From the NCBI GenBank assembly GCA_016617855.1, contig JAECUM010004978.1, positions 1 through 64,000 of the forward strand: a stretch of DNA of 64,000 bases, given 5' to 3'. The notes beneath the pieces were generated by a model, which made no database searches, was not told where the DNA came from, and saw only the letters and a program-made list of their open reading frames with translations. Position numbers and translations under genes: made by a program. This DNA is from Megalonaias nervosa. Taxonomy: Eukaryota > Mollusca > Bivalvia > Unionida > Unionidae. Below, in pieces: positions 18,027 through 28,762 of this stretch; positions within the stretch are counted from its first letter, which is position 1, and each line of letters starts with the position of its first letter.

Positions 18027-18773
18027 CTATTGCGCACGTAAGTGTAAATAATAAGTAACAATCTCGTTGTTCAGATCCAGCTGTCGTCCGGATTGATCTG
18101 TTAATTGCATTGTTATACTTGTTATTTGATTTTCAACATTTAATGGATAATATATAATATGACGCGGAGTAATTTGCATGAGAGAACCTGGTGGAACATC
18201 CGGCGAGAAACTATAAATCGTTTGTCCTTTACTGCCCTGGGCTGAGTAAGATCCAGAAGCAATAGAGCAATTTACTAATATTGTATTTACGTCAGTTATA
18301 TTTACCGGCAGTTCACCGTCAAATGTAATGGGTTCATTAGGATCTAAATAATACGCTCTATGTTCAAATCCTATCAGTGGTGCGATACTTTTTGGTGATA
18401 TAAAACTAACTGACATATTTTTTATTGTCATTCTAGCTCGTAACGTGTTATAATTCGCTGCTAACTCGAAATTATCAGGTTTCATCTTCTCTTTTTGCAT
18501 AAGCTCTTTTATCGTCTTATTTAGATCATTGATATTATAAGCTCCTTGTGGAATTTTAAATGTTTTCCATTGCGTGTCTCTTATTGAAATAATTGCAATC
18601 TCATCATTGACATCAGTTTTTACGTTAGCCATAGCATTCCAACAAGTACAAGAAATTAATCCAATTTCATACTGTTTTTCAGTATCAAGTTGTATTGGCG
18701 GAATATAATTTACTGAAAAACTTGCGCTATCTTTTGCGGTTGTACTAGAGTCTAGCAATAATGTTGTTGACAT
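18027..18773 (-). CDS. Penton-like minor capsid protein
   Basis: Intact 248 residues from the ATG at 18773. The N-terminus (LLLDSSTT), a Tyr-Glu-Ile-Gly-Leu block (YEIGLISCTCWNAMANV), IPQGAYNINDLN and the central FELAANYNTLRARM with PLIGFEHRAYYL fit the Polinton/adintovirus penton (single jelly roll, pentameric vertex protein). The family usually runs about 200-300 residues. It lies one gene upstream of pX and capsid. The second-lineage fragment at 1-3 kb has no equivalent gene at this position. Confidence 0.75.
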   Translation of the reverse strand: MSTTLLLDSSTTAKDSASFSVNYIPPIQLDTEKQYEIGLISCTCWNAMANVKTDVNDEIAIISIRDTQWKTFKIPQGAYNINDLNKTIKELMQKEKMKPDNFELAANYNTLRARMTIKNMSVSFISPKSIAPLIGFEHRAYYLDPNEPITFDGELPVNITDVNTILVNCSIASGSYSAQGSKGQTIYSFSPDVPPGSLMQITPRHIIYYPLNVENQITSITMQLTDQSGRQLDLNNEIVTYYLHLRAQ

Positions 18774-18828
18774 TGTTATTTATTATATTTTTACAAAATT
18801 GATATTTACAACATTAATATTTATAAAA

Positions 18829-19041
18829 TTAAGTCGAAGCGATTAAGTCGCGGTGTAAAGTTTCATACTCGTCAGATGTTAATAAATTTTCTGATCTTAG
18901 ATGATCAAGTATATCAATAATTTCATTATCAATTTCAACACTAATATTACCAGCTTCTTTTGATGATATTAATAACATTAATCTGCCTATCATTTCGGCG
19001 GTTGATGTAAATATTTTTACACCAGCTCCAATTTTACTCAT
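18829..19041 (-). CDS. Small conserved virion-cluster protein
   Basis: Intact 70 residues from the ATG at 19041, which overlaps the stop of the upstream gene by 4 bp. The KEAGNISVEI and NEIIDILDHL blocks with a final YETLHRDL match the C-terminal part of the 119-residue protein at 1948-2307. It therefore represents a conserved small gene shared by two diverged Polintons. Mostly helical; no named family. Confidence 0.6.
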   Translation of the reverse strand: MSKIGAGVKIFTSTAEMIGRLMLLISSKEAGNISVEIDNEIIDILDHLRSENLLTSDEYETLHRDLIAST

Positions 19042-19769
19042 GCGAAGATTCTCATTATCTTTAAACGCGTCGTAAAATTTATATTTTTATATTCTTCAGA
19101 TCTAAATTTCTCCGCTAAGAGTTTTAAATTATAGGCAATAATACTATCTCTATAACGTTTAAAAAGTTTTTCAAGATCTTCTGTTTTAGCTTTTTCAATC
19201 CTGATATAAGCTTCTGTTCCGTCTCTATGAATATTATCTACTTTTTCAATAAGATCATCATATTCGTCTTGTGACAATTTAACAATATTATTAATATCTT
19301 CAATATCATATTTTTTTATAAAAGATTCGAAATCGGATTTTGTTATTTTATCTTCTGCTATTTTTCTATTTTTTTCAATTTACTTCCTTCTTTCAGCTTC
19401 TTCTGGAGATATAACTATTGGTTCTTCAATTTTCTCTGGAAATACAACTATTGGTTCTCTAATCTTTGCCAGTACTCTTTTTAAATCTATTTCTTTTGCT
19501 ATAGTACTCAAAACATTACTGTGATGATCGTACTTTTTTTCATTAATTATTTGATTAATAGCTTTGATATAAAGATCGGCGATAATACCTTCTCGGTATT
19601 TTTCAATAGCTTCGTAATATTGTTTATTTTCCGGCACCACTAAATCAATCTGTTTCTTATTATCCTCTGATATTTGCGATAACTGTGCAATTTTTTCGTC
19701 AGCATTATATTCTTTTTTTAAAATATCGTGTATTCTCGAATCTTTAAAACGATATCTTACGCTAAACAT
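19038..19769 (-). pseudogene. Helical charged protein with one in-frame TAA
   Basis: From the ATG at 19769 the frame runs 243 codons with one interruption, TAA at 19380-19382, where RRK is followed in frame by IEKNRKIAED. The two halves (129 and about 113 residues) share composition: very Lys/Glu/Ile-rich, helical. The first half ends with a short repeat (PIVVFPE, PIVISPE). The second half has no ATG of its own, only a TTG at 19277, which supports a single gene with a nonsense codon. It may also continue from the 154-residue gene upstream through two small frame changes. Function unknown; position suggests a virion protein. Confidence 0.5.
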
Positions 19770-19850
19770 TTTATACTCATCATCTTTTATTCTGTCATTT
19801 ATATTTTTAAGGCTATTTCAAATTGTGATGATTCTCTTGGATAAAATTTT

Positions 19851-20315
19851 TCAATTTTTTTTCTCTATATCTCCTAACCTAATTCCAATCGGATCAACTG
19901 ATACTCTTTCTGATAATCTTTGTTCAAGTAAAAATGGATTATTTAATAGCAGTATTAGTTCAGCTTGTCTAGCAGCAGGATCAGCAATATGTTTTACAAG
20001 TTCTCTAGCTAACTTTAACATTTCTTCATCAGATCTTCCAATAATTTTTGCAGCAGCTGCTTCTTGTTGTTCCTTAACAAGCCCGACTAAACCTTTCACT
20101 TGAAGTTGTTTAACTTCTTCGTCTGACAGTGTCCTAGTTTCAGGTTGTTTTCCAAGTAGTGCTTCAGTAACTGGTTTGAGAATCGTAGCTGTTGTTTCTG
20201 CGGCAGTTATTTGCCCACGTCGTGCTTGCTGTACTTTTTGCTTAAATGCTGCTTGAGATTGAGCAAGTTTTTTCAGATCTTCTATATGTTTTCTATATTT
20301 TGCTCGTTTGTCCAT
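19851..20315 (-). CDS. 154-aa helical virion-cluster protein
   Basis: Open from the ATG at 20315 to a TGA just after an eight-A run at its end. Residues 1-60 are a basic coiled helix (KYRKHIEDLKKLAQ, FKQKVQQARRGQ) followed by TILKPVTEALL. The middle is Glu/Ala/Lys-rich and the end has DPIGIRLGDIEKK. Changing frame at the A run gives a further segment (KFYPRESSQFEIALK) that leads toward the next gene, so the true protein may be longer. It corresponds in position and in the KPV/IxEx block to the broken gene at 2304-2968. Confidence 0.55.
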   Translation of the reverse strand: MDKRAKYRKHIEDLKKLAQSQAAFKQKVQQARRGQITAAETTATILKPVTEALLGKQPETRTLSDEEVKQLQVKGLVGLVKEQQEAAAAKIIGRSDEEMLKLARELVKHIADPAARQAELILLLNNPFLLEQRLSERVSVDPIGIRLGDIEKKN

Positions 20316-20362
20316 AATTATTATATATAAATTTTATAAAATTTTAAGAAGTGGAAAACACA

Positions 20363-21035
20363 TTACTGCAAGCAAATGTCAATACAACAGCGAAACATTT
20401 TAGTCGGATCATTTGCAAGTTTATTAAATAAGAAAAAGTTATATTTACCCATTGTAGCTCTATGATATAATTCGATAAATTTATATTTTGATACATCACC
20501 GCATTGCTCGTTTGCGATATTTCTAACGTCAACATTGTCCAGTCCTGGAAATAATATAAAACAACCAGTATTTCGCCGAATAAATCTGTCAACATTATAA
20601 AAACCTTGAGCTAAATAAACAGAATTACATTTCTTATTACGTGACAGTGAAAAATATGATCTTTATTTTGTTTATTTCCGTATTATTTAGCGGAATATCG
20701 TCAAAAACTACTATCTTATGTTCATCCGAGTCAAGTTGATTAACTGGAATAAGATCATCTGGTTGTCTGATTATAAAAAAATCTTCACCAGCCTCAAGAT
20801 CATCACGAAGTTTGTCACTAAATTTGCTTAGTAGCTCGTACTTATCTTGCTGCGGATTAATTGTATAAATATAAACTCGATCGTAGTTAAAATTATCGCC
20901 GAGAAGTAAGTTCATAAGCAGATTTGTTTTTCCAGATCCAGTTCGCCCAACAATAAGATAATGACAATCTGGAAGTTCATTGTTATGTTTATGTTTCACC
21001 AACCGCTCTGTGTCAAAGTTTAATATCGTCGCCAT
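20363..21035 (-). pseudogene. FtsK/HerA-type genome-packaging ATPase (one frameshift)
   Basis: From the ATG at 21035: Walker A GRTGSGKTNLLMN near residue 28 and Walker B KIVVFDDI near residue 110. The frame stops at 20637. One base shift near 20665 restores a convincing C-terminus (SLSRNKKCNSVYLAQGFYN, RRNTGCFILFPG, ANEQCGD) ending in TAA at 20363. The total of 673 bases is 3n+1, matching one extra base. The SVYLAQ segment fits the sensor strand of A32-like packaging ATPases. The enzyme pumps DNA into the capsid (family knowledge). It heads the minus-strand virion cluster. Confidence 0.82.
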
Positions 21036-21103
21036 TGTTGTTATATAATTTTATGTAATATTAAACTAACTAATGTTGACAATTTTATGTAGGACAATAA
21101 ATA

Positions 21104-22221
21104 ATGAGCTACTATACAAAATTTGGAACATTAACAGGAGATTTATTGACTGAAGGTTATCAAGGTGACTTATCTAAGTATGCAACTCTTGATCAGCTAA
21201 GAAATGAGATTGATAATTTATTAAATGTCACAAGTGTGGATCAAAATGAAGTTGTTATTTTCCAGGATAAACAAGGACGATTAAAGACGAGTAATGTACA
21301 ACTGTCAAATGTACTTGTACGAATTCCCACCGCGGTTGTTAATAATATTGTTACTTTTACTAATCAAGGTAAGATACAAGATTCCGGTAACTCGATTAAC
21401 GATTATGTCAAAAAAGCTGGTGATTCATTCACGGACAACATTATCATGAATCGAAATAAAATTATAGACCTTGGAAACCCAGCCGTAGATACAGACACTG
21501 CAACAAAGAAATATGTCGACGATCAAGAATCTAAATACGTATTGGCCGACGGTGGTATAATGTGTGCATTTCTCAACATGAACAATAACGGCATTAATAA
21601 TCTTAGAACACCAGAATCTGATTTTGATGCTGCAACGAAAAGTATGTTGATGATAAGGAAATTCCAATAACAACTTCGTTAAAAACAATCGGTGATGAAA
21701 TGACTACACTCAGTGCTACTTTTTCTAGACACGTAGAAACGTTCTTAAATTTTCGTAGAAATATAAACAAGCCTTTAAAAGAATTTTTTGGGGAACAACC
21801 AACCGTTGACATAAAAGTAGCCGACGTTAACATGAAACTCAACGACATTGTCAGTGGGATACCTAATATTGTTCAAAAAACTAATCTGATTAAAATTCCA
21901 CACGGACAAATTAAAAATATCGTGTACACAGTAACATCAGGATCATCAACATGGACACTACAAAATAACTCTATCAAACACACTGCAGAGGTCACTGGTG
22001 TGTACAGGCTGTCCGTATTTAGCTCTGCAAAATTTAGTATTTTTATTACACCACCTCCATGGCGTCATTCGACCGATGTTTTCTCTGGAGTAGTATCTAT
22101 AGTATTAAATAAAGATGCTGAAGAAGAATTTATACTTGAACCATCCGATACAAAATTAACCACAGCGTCTTACTGGTGGTGTCTGGAATTTGTAGCTGAA
22201 ACACCGCAATTAACTACTTAA
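21104..22221 (+). pseudogene. Phage-type tail-fibre protein (one frameshift)
   Basis: On the plus strand from the ATG at 21104, divergent from the ATPase with 68 bp between. It has VVIFQDKQGRLKTSN near residue 50, then KAGDSFTDNIIMNRNKI and DLGNPAVDTDTATKKYVDD, the repeat widespread in bacteriophage tail fibres (GD-M-N, N-I-NLG-P, D-ATKKYVD). A second repeat begins with MNNNGINNLRTP and DAATK, where one base is missing from an A run (about 21638-21642). The frame then continues into a 170-residue beta-rich C-terminus. 1118 bases is one short of whole codons. It is likely a receptor-binding fibre (inference). Confidence 0.75.
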
Positions 22222-22254
22222 TCAAACCTGGGGACTATGTAAATAAATATTATA

Positions 22255-22771
22255 ATGAAAAAAAGTATAGTTGATTTCAATCATATTTCAGAAGAAATTC
22301 CAAAACAAGATGTGGATGCGCTAATGCAATATTAAAATTTTATCATAAAAAAACTTTGGTGCGTGAAAAAATGTTACAAATACTATACCAAAATACTTCG
22401 AGTAATATCATATTTACCGTTGTTATTGACCGGATCTGGTATAATTTCGAGTGGTGCGTCATTAAACCCGTTTTTGTTAATAATATCAGGTATTGGTGTT
22501 TCTCTTGGAACAGCGTGTAAAAAGATAGAACCTCGACTCGCGACTAAAAAAAAATAGTTGCCAAACGGCTAGTATCACCTATAAAAAATTACTTGATCAG
22601 ATACGATCTTACTTGCGGGGTATAAAATATGATATGGACGATTTGATACGTGAGTTTCGTATTATTGACAGCATGTTAACAGATATTCTACCAATGAGAG
22701 TCAGCAAGTATGAAAAAGATTATCAAAAAAGTATGATAATGATAGGGTATGAAATATTATCTAAACAATAA
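22255..22771 (+). pseudogene. Membrane-hairpin plus coiled-helix protein (TAA and frameshift)
   Basis: Starts at the ATG at 22255. After 26 codons there is a TAA (22333-22335), then the same frame continues into two hydrophobic segments (VISYLPLLLTGSGII, then PFLLIISGIGVSLG) followed by KKIEPRLA and a nine-A run where the frame ends (22557). In the next frame a helical tail continues (KKLLDQIRSYLRG, then LTDILPMRVSKYEKD) to TAA at 22769. A membrane hairpin followed by a helical Lys-rich tail is a recurrent Polinton protein type. An ATG at 22634 could start the tail alone. The stop adjoins the right TIR. Confidence 0.55.
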
Positions 22772-23425
22772 AAAATAATATATGAAAAACGTCACTTACC
22801 TGATTTCGCCCGGTGAAGATGTCATCTCTCCTGAAAGTGCTTATAACTGCTTTATATACTTGCGTGGACGTTTTCTGGAATGTTCTGAAAAATCTCAACG
22901 TTTTATTTCGCTGACACATTTCCACGTTTGAGCTCTCTGATATAATTACATGTTTTATGTTCTGCGTGGGCGTTTTTCTAGAATGTTCTGAAAAATCTAC
23001 ATGTTTTATCTTGCTGACACATCTCAACGTTTTACATGTTTTATGTTTTGCGTGACGTTGTTTGTATGACTAAAACATATATAAGGCTTGGTTGATGCAG
23101 AGTATTGATTTTCAGACTGTGTACATGAGACAACATCTAAGGCTTGGCTGATATAGAGTATTGATGAGGCAACATCTGTTACAAACAGATAACAGAATAA
23201 CTGAGAATTATTTTTGTTTTGCCTTAGATAGAAAGGCTGGGGATGGGCTCATTTAATCTCAAAATATATTTGGGCTAGGATCTGCCTTTTGGTTTTGAGA
23301 AAATAAAAAAAAAATCGTTTGGGTGGAAATTTTAGGGTCTCCGAGATGGTAATTTATATTTGTTTGGAGGGTTGGGAGGGGTGGAAAGAGGTCTTGGGCT
23401 AGAATCTGCCTTTTCCCTTACTACT
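22771..23425. repeat. Right terminal inverted repeat (655 bp)
   Basis: Reverse complement of 7113-7766 with only two differences noticed by eye. It carries the mirror-image promoter and donor. Immediately inside, the plus-strand gene stops at its first bases. In the same frame the repeat encodes KIIYEKRHLPDFAR and a stop, the same tail used by the left-end gene. Confidence 0.93.
22798..22988 (-). promoter_or_regulatory. Mirror copy of the inward heat-shock/TATA promoter
   Basis: Heat-shock elements at 22976-22988 and 22873-22885, TATATAAAG complement at 22850-22858, and splice-donor GT complement at 22798-22799. Transcription would run leftward, toward the ATPase-capsid-integrase-polymerase genes that all read this way, passing antisense through the fibre and membrane genes first. 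A spliced leader onto the minus-strand genes is possible but not shown. Confidence 0.6.
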
Positions 23426-23430
23426 ATGTT
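23426..23430. repeat. Target-site duplication, right copy (ATGTT)
   Basis: Exact repeat of 7108-7112, directly after the terminal ACTACT of the element. Confidence 0.75.
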
Positions 23431-24180
23431 TAGGGCACCTTTTCTAGTCCCTTCCTCTTGCTGTGGAGGCGAACAGTGTAGTCCTGAAGAGGGCTGCTCG
23501 GACGCTCAGGTGGCTGCCGAACTCCCATGCTACTTCGGTCACAGGAAGACGACCCTATGGCCTGAGCCGCCTGAGTGCAGGATTGCTACTACGGCTGCCA
23601 GTGAATCCACACCTGCCGCTTCGCCACTTCCCCGTCGCCGCAGGACTTGCAGGATGATGGAATGGGATAGTGATCTGGTGCAGTCATGACTTGCGCGTGA
23701 GAATTGGATTTCAGTGAGGAGAAGTTGCGCACTCATCGACCTCACTCTCTCGTCCCCGCATATCTGGGTCCAGTGGCAAGACAGAGTCGAGACGGCTGGA
23801 GATAGGGGGGATGCAGTGGATGGCCAGCAGTGTCTAAGGTGTCTCACTGTGCCCTAGTCGCGTTCCACGTCGCTTGCTGTAACCGCCTTTCTGCCCGTTG
23901 ACCAGCTGGTGGTTCCTCCGCGCAGTCCGCCGGGTCCAGTCTTCACATGCTTAGGCAGACAAACCTAGATCACCGAGGGTTTGAGATCCGACGGCTACCC
24001 TCAGCCTGGTTTAGCCGGCTAGTCGAAGCCGTTGCCCGTGGTGTGGCCGCTGCGCATGCTACAGCTACTGGGAGCCACAGGTGAGAGTTGAGTGACAGGT
24101 GGGGACCAAAGGTGGACTAGCTACCCCATGGGAGTACGACTGCTACCCCGCCAGAGGTACTACCCCTCCCTGAACACCCC
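23431..24180 (-). mobile_element. 5' portion of the interrupted LINE
   Basis: A GC-rich block, unlike the AT-rich DNA on its right, that abuts the Polinton end. Its composition matches the LINE body at 3.8-7.1 kb, and the short duplication joins the two. It has no long frame on the minus strand, so it is probably the LINE 5' untranslated region. It ends near a CATA microsatellite. Confidence 0.65.
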
Positions 24181-24188
24181 ATACACCA

Positions 24189-24251
24189 CACATACATACA
24201 TACATACATACATACATACATACATACATACATACATACATACATACATAC
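24189..24251. repeat. (CATA)n microsatellite
   Basis: About 16 uninterrupted 4-bp units directly after the GC-rich LINE block. It may mark the LINE 5' junction. Confidence 0.95.
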
Positions 24252-24408
24252 AACGAATGATTATTCAAACATTAAACCGCATTATAAATGTTATGGACAA
24301 TCCGTAAACTAAAAAGTGCTCATGTCTATGTGATGTTATAATTAGTTAAAGAATGTATACATATATAATTTGCATATAATATGCTTTCCAAATATTTATT
24401 TGTTTTGT

Positions 24409-24639
24409 GGATATAACGCCATTTTTCAGCACATGATAGGTTATACGTGGCGGCCAGAGTAGCTGCTGGAGGAAGATCCAATCAAAAACCAGGGAAGAAA
24501 TACCAACGAAAAGGAAGCTACAAACAGTATTTCTTACATGCCGACATTGGCCAAGCCCGAGACTGGAACCCACAAGGACAAAGGTCAGATGGCAGTTATC
24601 GGAAAAGGCTAGCACCTTAGAACCGGCCACCAGGGCCCC
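24409..24639 (-). mobile_element. tRNA-derived SINE, family 1, diverged
   Basis: In reverse complement it begins GGGGCCCTGGTGGCC and ends with the shared 3' block that includes tggccgccac and gctgaaaaatggcg. Box-A-like and box-B-like regions are degenerate. It aligns with the copies at 28506 and 38610. Confidence 0.75.
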
Positions 24640-25570
24640 GCTTGACAAATCACTCTGATATAAACATAGTATTCAGTCAGTGTAACTATTATATCTAAAT
24701 TATCTGCAATCTCTCATCTGACATAATACTGAAAGGGCGATATGTACGATTAATTACATACTCGTATGCCACAAAACTGCCTGTGTTAAAGTGGCTTCAC
24801 ACGTGAGATTAAGAGAAACAATTATTTAAAAGAAAAGATACATTTAACTTTTAAAAAATCTAATTTGTGGTATAAGTGTTTTCCCATAAATTAGATAAGC
24901 GTAACTGTCTTTCTAAGCAAAAATTAACATAGCCTTCAGTGGCACTGAGAAGGTTATCAGCTGTGACTTTCGCCCTACAGTCCTGAGTAGGACTAATAAA
25001 GCGAATGGTTGCGACATTCCAACTACAAGAGCCAACTTTTGTTTCAAAATGTGTTAAGTTTCATTTGACTATCACTCCGAATGTTAAGGGGTAAACTTTG
25101 TTAAGAAAAGTGGGAATAATGGCGTCATACCTTCTAGATGTGTTTTTCGTTTGCGTGCAAAATGTCGTGCAAAATCTCGTTCACCGTTCACGACATGGAC
25201 CTTTGATCGATGCATGTGATTGGGGATAATAGAACAGAATAAAGGGGTTACATTTAATCAAACCTATTATGATTTAGTTCGTAAAAGTAACTTCCAACGT
25301 AATATACTACTATTATATTTGACCACATTTTACTACGATACTGATTATTAATTGATCTCCTTGTTTAATATTGTACTGATGATAATTCCCCTACCTCTAT
25401 AAACACTTTTCAGACGTCATACAGCCTTTGAAAAATGAATGAGCTAAATATGAATGACAGACTGGTGGAGAATAGACTTAAGACAGTGTGTACAAAATAT
25501 TATCAAAGACGTTCGTTGGGATACAGGTTGAAAAAGTGATCAATATATTGCCTAAAACAGTGGCTGTAAA

Positions 25571-25623
<53 letters not shown>

Positions 25624-25984
25624 ATGTATCTGAGCCATGATATAGTTGATAACATTATTGGTCACCGCATATAGCCATGATTAAACAATAAGCTAAATAA
25701 ATACATCAAAGTAGATAGAGGTCATACAGTTGCAAACACACGGGTAAATACGGTAATACATGTTTTTAGAGTTGTTTGAAGTGCAGACTAAATATATTAC
25801 TTTCTGACTGAATCCAATGATTTCATATATCTAGTCAATTACAAATTTAATATATTAGCTATATTCTTCATATTTCTACTAAATATATATTACCGCAAAG
25901 TAATCAATACGAACTTACTACAATCAGGTACATACGGTAATACATGTTATGTAATCACACCAATGCCACGTGTATCTTCAGCTA
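24640..25984. other. AT-rich non-coding DNA
   Basis: No gene seen. It holds an (ATT)n microsatellite at 25571-25620. Confidence 0.6.
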
Positions 25985-26170
25985 TGTTGTTGTTGTTTGG
26001 GTTTAACGCCCTGTTTAAAACACATGATTGGCTATACATGGCGGCCAATATAATATGTGAGGGAAAACCCCGGGAAAGCCTAAGTAAGAATCACTGGCCC
26101 ATGGGAATGTACTGGCAAGCCTTCTCACATGCCCACACTGGCCGAGCCCGAGACTCGAACCCACGCATTA
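25985..26170 (-). mobile_element. tRNA-derived SINE, family 1, 5'-truncated
   Basis: Shares the tail (a GTT run in this orientation, then tttaacgcc), the gctatacatggcggcca block and a box-B-like gactcgaaccc with the other copies. The tRNA 5' half is missing. Confidence 0.75.
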
Positions 26171-28505
26171 AGCGTACGAATTTTGAAGTTGTTGCCTTAA
26201 AGTTCAGAGTATTGATATTATATATTTTGAGATAGAATTCAGTGATGGATAGACTTATTCGATAGCTTCAGTGGAAAAAATCAGCTGCATATTTAATAGA
26301 TAAACTAGGTAGAAACGTGATTTCAGATATCGTCTCAAATTAAGCAAAAATAACTTAAAAACACAGCCAGGTGCACACGATATTCCTCAGTCTACATCGT
26401 ATCGTATTCCTTGACCAAAAGGGTACCTTGAGTCGCCTATATATCAGGCTATAGCTGACATGCAGATTTATAACTGAAAAAATATTAAATTATATTCTTA
26501 GACTATAGTGGTATTATTATTAACAGCGTAAATACTAATTTTGCACAAAATACAGAAGAATTTACCACAAATGCAACCACTATCTTACACCTACGTCTAC
26601 TGTTCATAGGGCATGTGGTATCGTGGTCTTACTCTTTTTCAATATTCAGATGAAAAATTTAGATTATATAAATGGTATAAAATATTTAAGTACTTGAGCT
26701 TCATTTCACAAAATCAAAAGAAAAAATAAATAAATTTGTCCAATCAGGAGTCACCAATCAGGAGTCACCTATTTTTACTATCACCATTTATTTCCGTTCA
26801 ATTTATTATTGCAATATATATTCGTCTTTCTCATATGCAATAAATGATTAAAATGTCAAGATGACCATATATATGTGCATGTATTACTACAGGAAAGGAG
26901 ATTTAAATAAGAGAAAGTATCTAAAATTCTAGAGGAATACACATAATTTAAAACTAAAATAAGGTATGCGTAAGTCAGTTAAAATGCAAAATAAGAAATA
27001 CCTAAACGTTCACTAAATGAAGTTGGTGGGACACAAAATCATTAGGGGTCATCACCATTTAGCATGATGGTAGAGACCTATGTGACCATGTTTGAAGCTA
27101 ATTGCTGACCATAATTAATCCTAAATGTTAAATTATATAAACTATATATATCTTTTTATAACCAATCTTCCAAACACTCTGTCTAGCACAGTCAAATCTT
27201 TCACGCTCGTCACACTGCACCCACCTTCCTTACAACAGTTGTATTATCTGAAAGTGTTTAATACCCCACTGAAAGTCACTCTGAGGTAAACAAAAGGTAT
27301 TCAGTTTGATTGTTATCCACAAATAAAACATTAATGTAGTATTTACAACAACGTTATAATAACGTTAATTGTACATTCATATGTGGAACCAGTGTAGAAC
27401 TGATGTTCTCTGTAGGACTCACAGTACAAATTCAGCTACCATAGCAAATCTATGCAAACACCATGCTAGTAAAAATTCAATAACTTTAAATTTCTGAATG
27501 CTCATGATCAAACATGTATTTATCTGTATATACATATCCTTGATGACGGCTTCGTGTAGAGGAAACAATATGAACCACGGTATTTTCTAGATCTGCGTAT
27601 GTGTTTGAAATATGTGTTTGTTTGAAACGTGTTTTCAATTCCACACCAGAGAGTCAGGTGATAATTTCGGAAATGATTTTTTCCAGGTTCAGGTCTGTAT
27701 AAGGACTGAACTTCTATCAATAATACATTGTCTCATTTGCAACTAGGTTAAGCTGTCAAAAGATTCTTCTTCCTCAAATCATGCTTTCATTATCAACCAG
27801 TCCTGACCGGCAAAACCCATGTGTACTTTATTTTGTGTTCACCCATTTCCAGCCTGGTTCCCATTCTTTTTATAGCATTAGCAGCGTGAGTCCTCTCTCT
27901 CTCTCTCTCTCTCTCTGTATTAGTTGTTCAGTCACTAGTCAGTATATCAGTGTTACCTCAACTGACTCATATCTCTATCTCTCTCCTCTATCACTTTGTC
28001 TCTCTGTCTCTCACCCTGGATATATGATGGTAAAATTGACAAATTGACTAACAGAGACAAAAAAGAGATGAAAGATAAAACAATTTTATAGTTAACCCTC
28101 TGCACACCCATCCTACCTCTCTCTGTCGGCCTGTCAGCCATCATATCATTTTTGCGTTTGATGGCAAAACGGACAGACAAACCGACTGGGGAGAACAAAG
28201 GTATGGTCAGTAGAAATGGTATGTATAACATGACAATGCCTTCGGTCAGTATGATTGAAGTACCTCTTGTTATTTCGACATTCCGCTGAGACTATTCCCC
28301 ACGCGTTTCGATATACTGGTTCCTTCATAGAATCGCCGTGCTTTCACTTCACGGTATGCTAACCGCGCAAGGTTTATAGTGTTGTACTTTCTAAATTTAA
28401 AGCAACTCCCATGTTTAAATCCTCGGCATCTCTTTTATTTATTTAATCAATATCAATGACAATTTGAAGATCAAAATAAGCAAATGGACATTATCCAAAA
28501 GAATT
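26171..28505. other. Non-coding DNA
   Basis: AT-rich sequence with no convincing exon. It includes a short (CT)n tract near 27893-27916 and low-complexity pyrimidine-rich DNA to about 28020. Confidence 0.55.
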
Positions 28506-28762
28506 TGTTGTTGTTGTTGTTGTTATAGGGTTTAACGCCATTTTTCAGCACAAGATAGGCTATACATGGCGGCCAGTATTAATGGTGGAGGAAGAACCCT
28601 GGAAAATCCCGGGAAGAACCACAGACCCACGAGAAGCTACTGGCAGGCTTTCTCACGTACCCACGTTAGCCGAGCCTGGACTCGAACTTACGCAGACAGA
28701 GGTGAGATGGCAGTGATCCGTAACGGTCAGCGCTTTAGACCACTCGGCCACTCGGGGCCCCC
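28506..28762 (-). mobile_element. tRNA-derived SINE, family 1
   Basis: Nearly full length. In reverse complement it runs from a tRNA-Ser/Leu-like head with box A (gtggccgagtggtctaaagc type) and box B (gttcgagtcc type), through the conserved body, to an (AAC)n tail. Confidence 0.85.

Larger units (their letters stand above)
7113..23425. mobile_element. Complete Polinton/Maverick element inserted in a LINE
   Basis: Boundaries come from inverted repeats 7113-7766 and 22771-23425, both ending in AGTAGTAAGGG when read inward, flanked by ATGTT. The 16.3-kb interior carries the full Polinton toolkit: protein-primed polymerase B, integrase with chromodomain, adenain-like protease, packaging ATPase, double-jelly-roll capsid and penton-like protein. 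Both outer flanks are parts of one minus-strand LINE. This supports insertion of a whole element rather than assembly of fragments. Eight or so genes contain frameshifts or TAA codons, so this copy would not be autonomous as read unless some of these are sequence errors. Confidence 0.93.

Noticed and set aside
20344..20595. 83-codon minus-strand frame below the ATPase
   Set aside because: The neighbouring frame reads as the ATPase C-terminus, so this one is a shadow.
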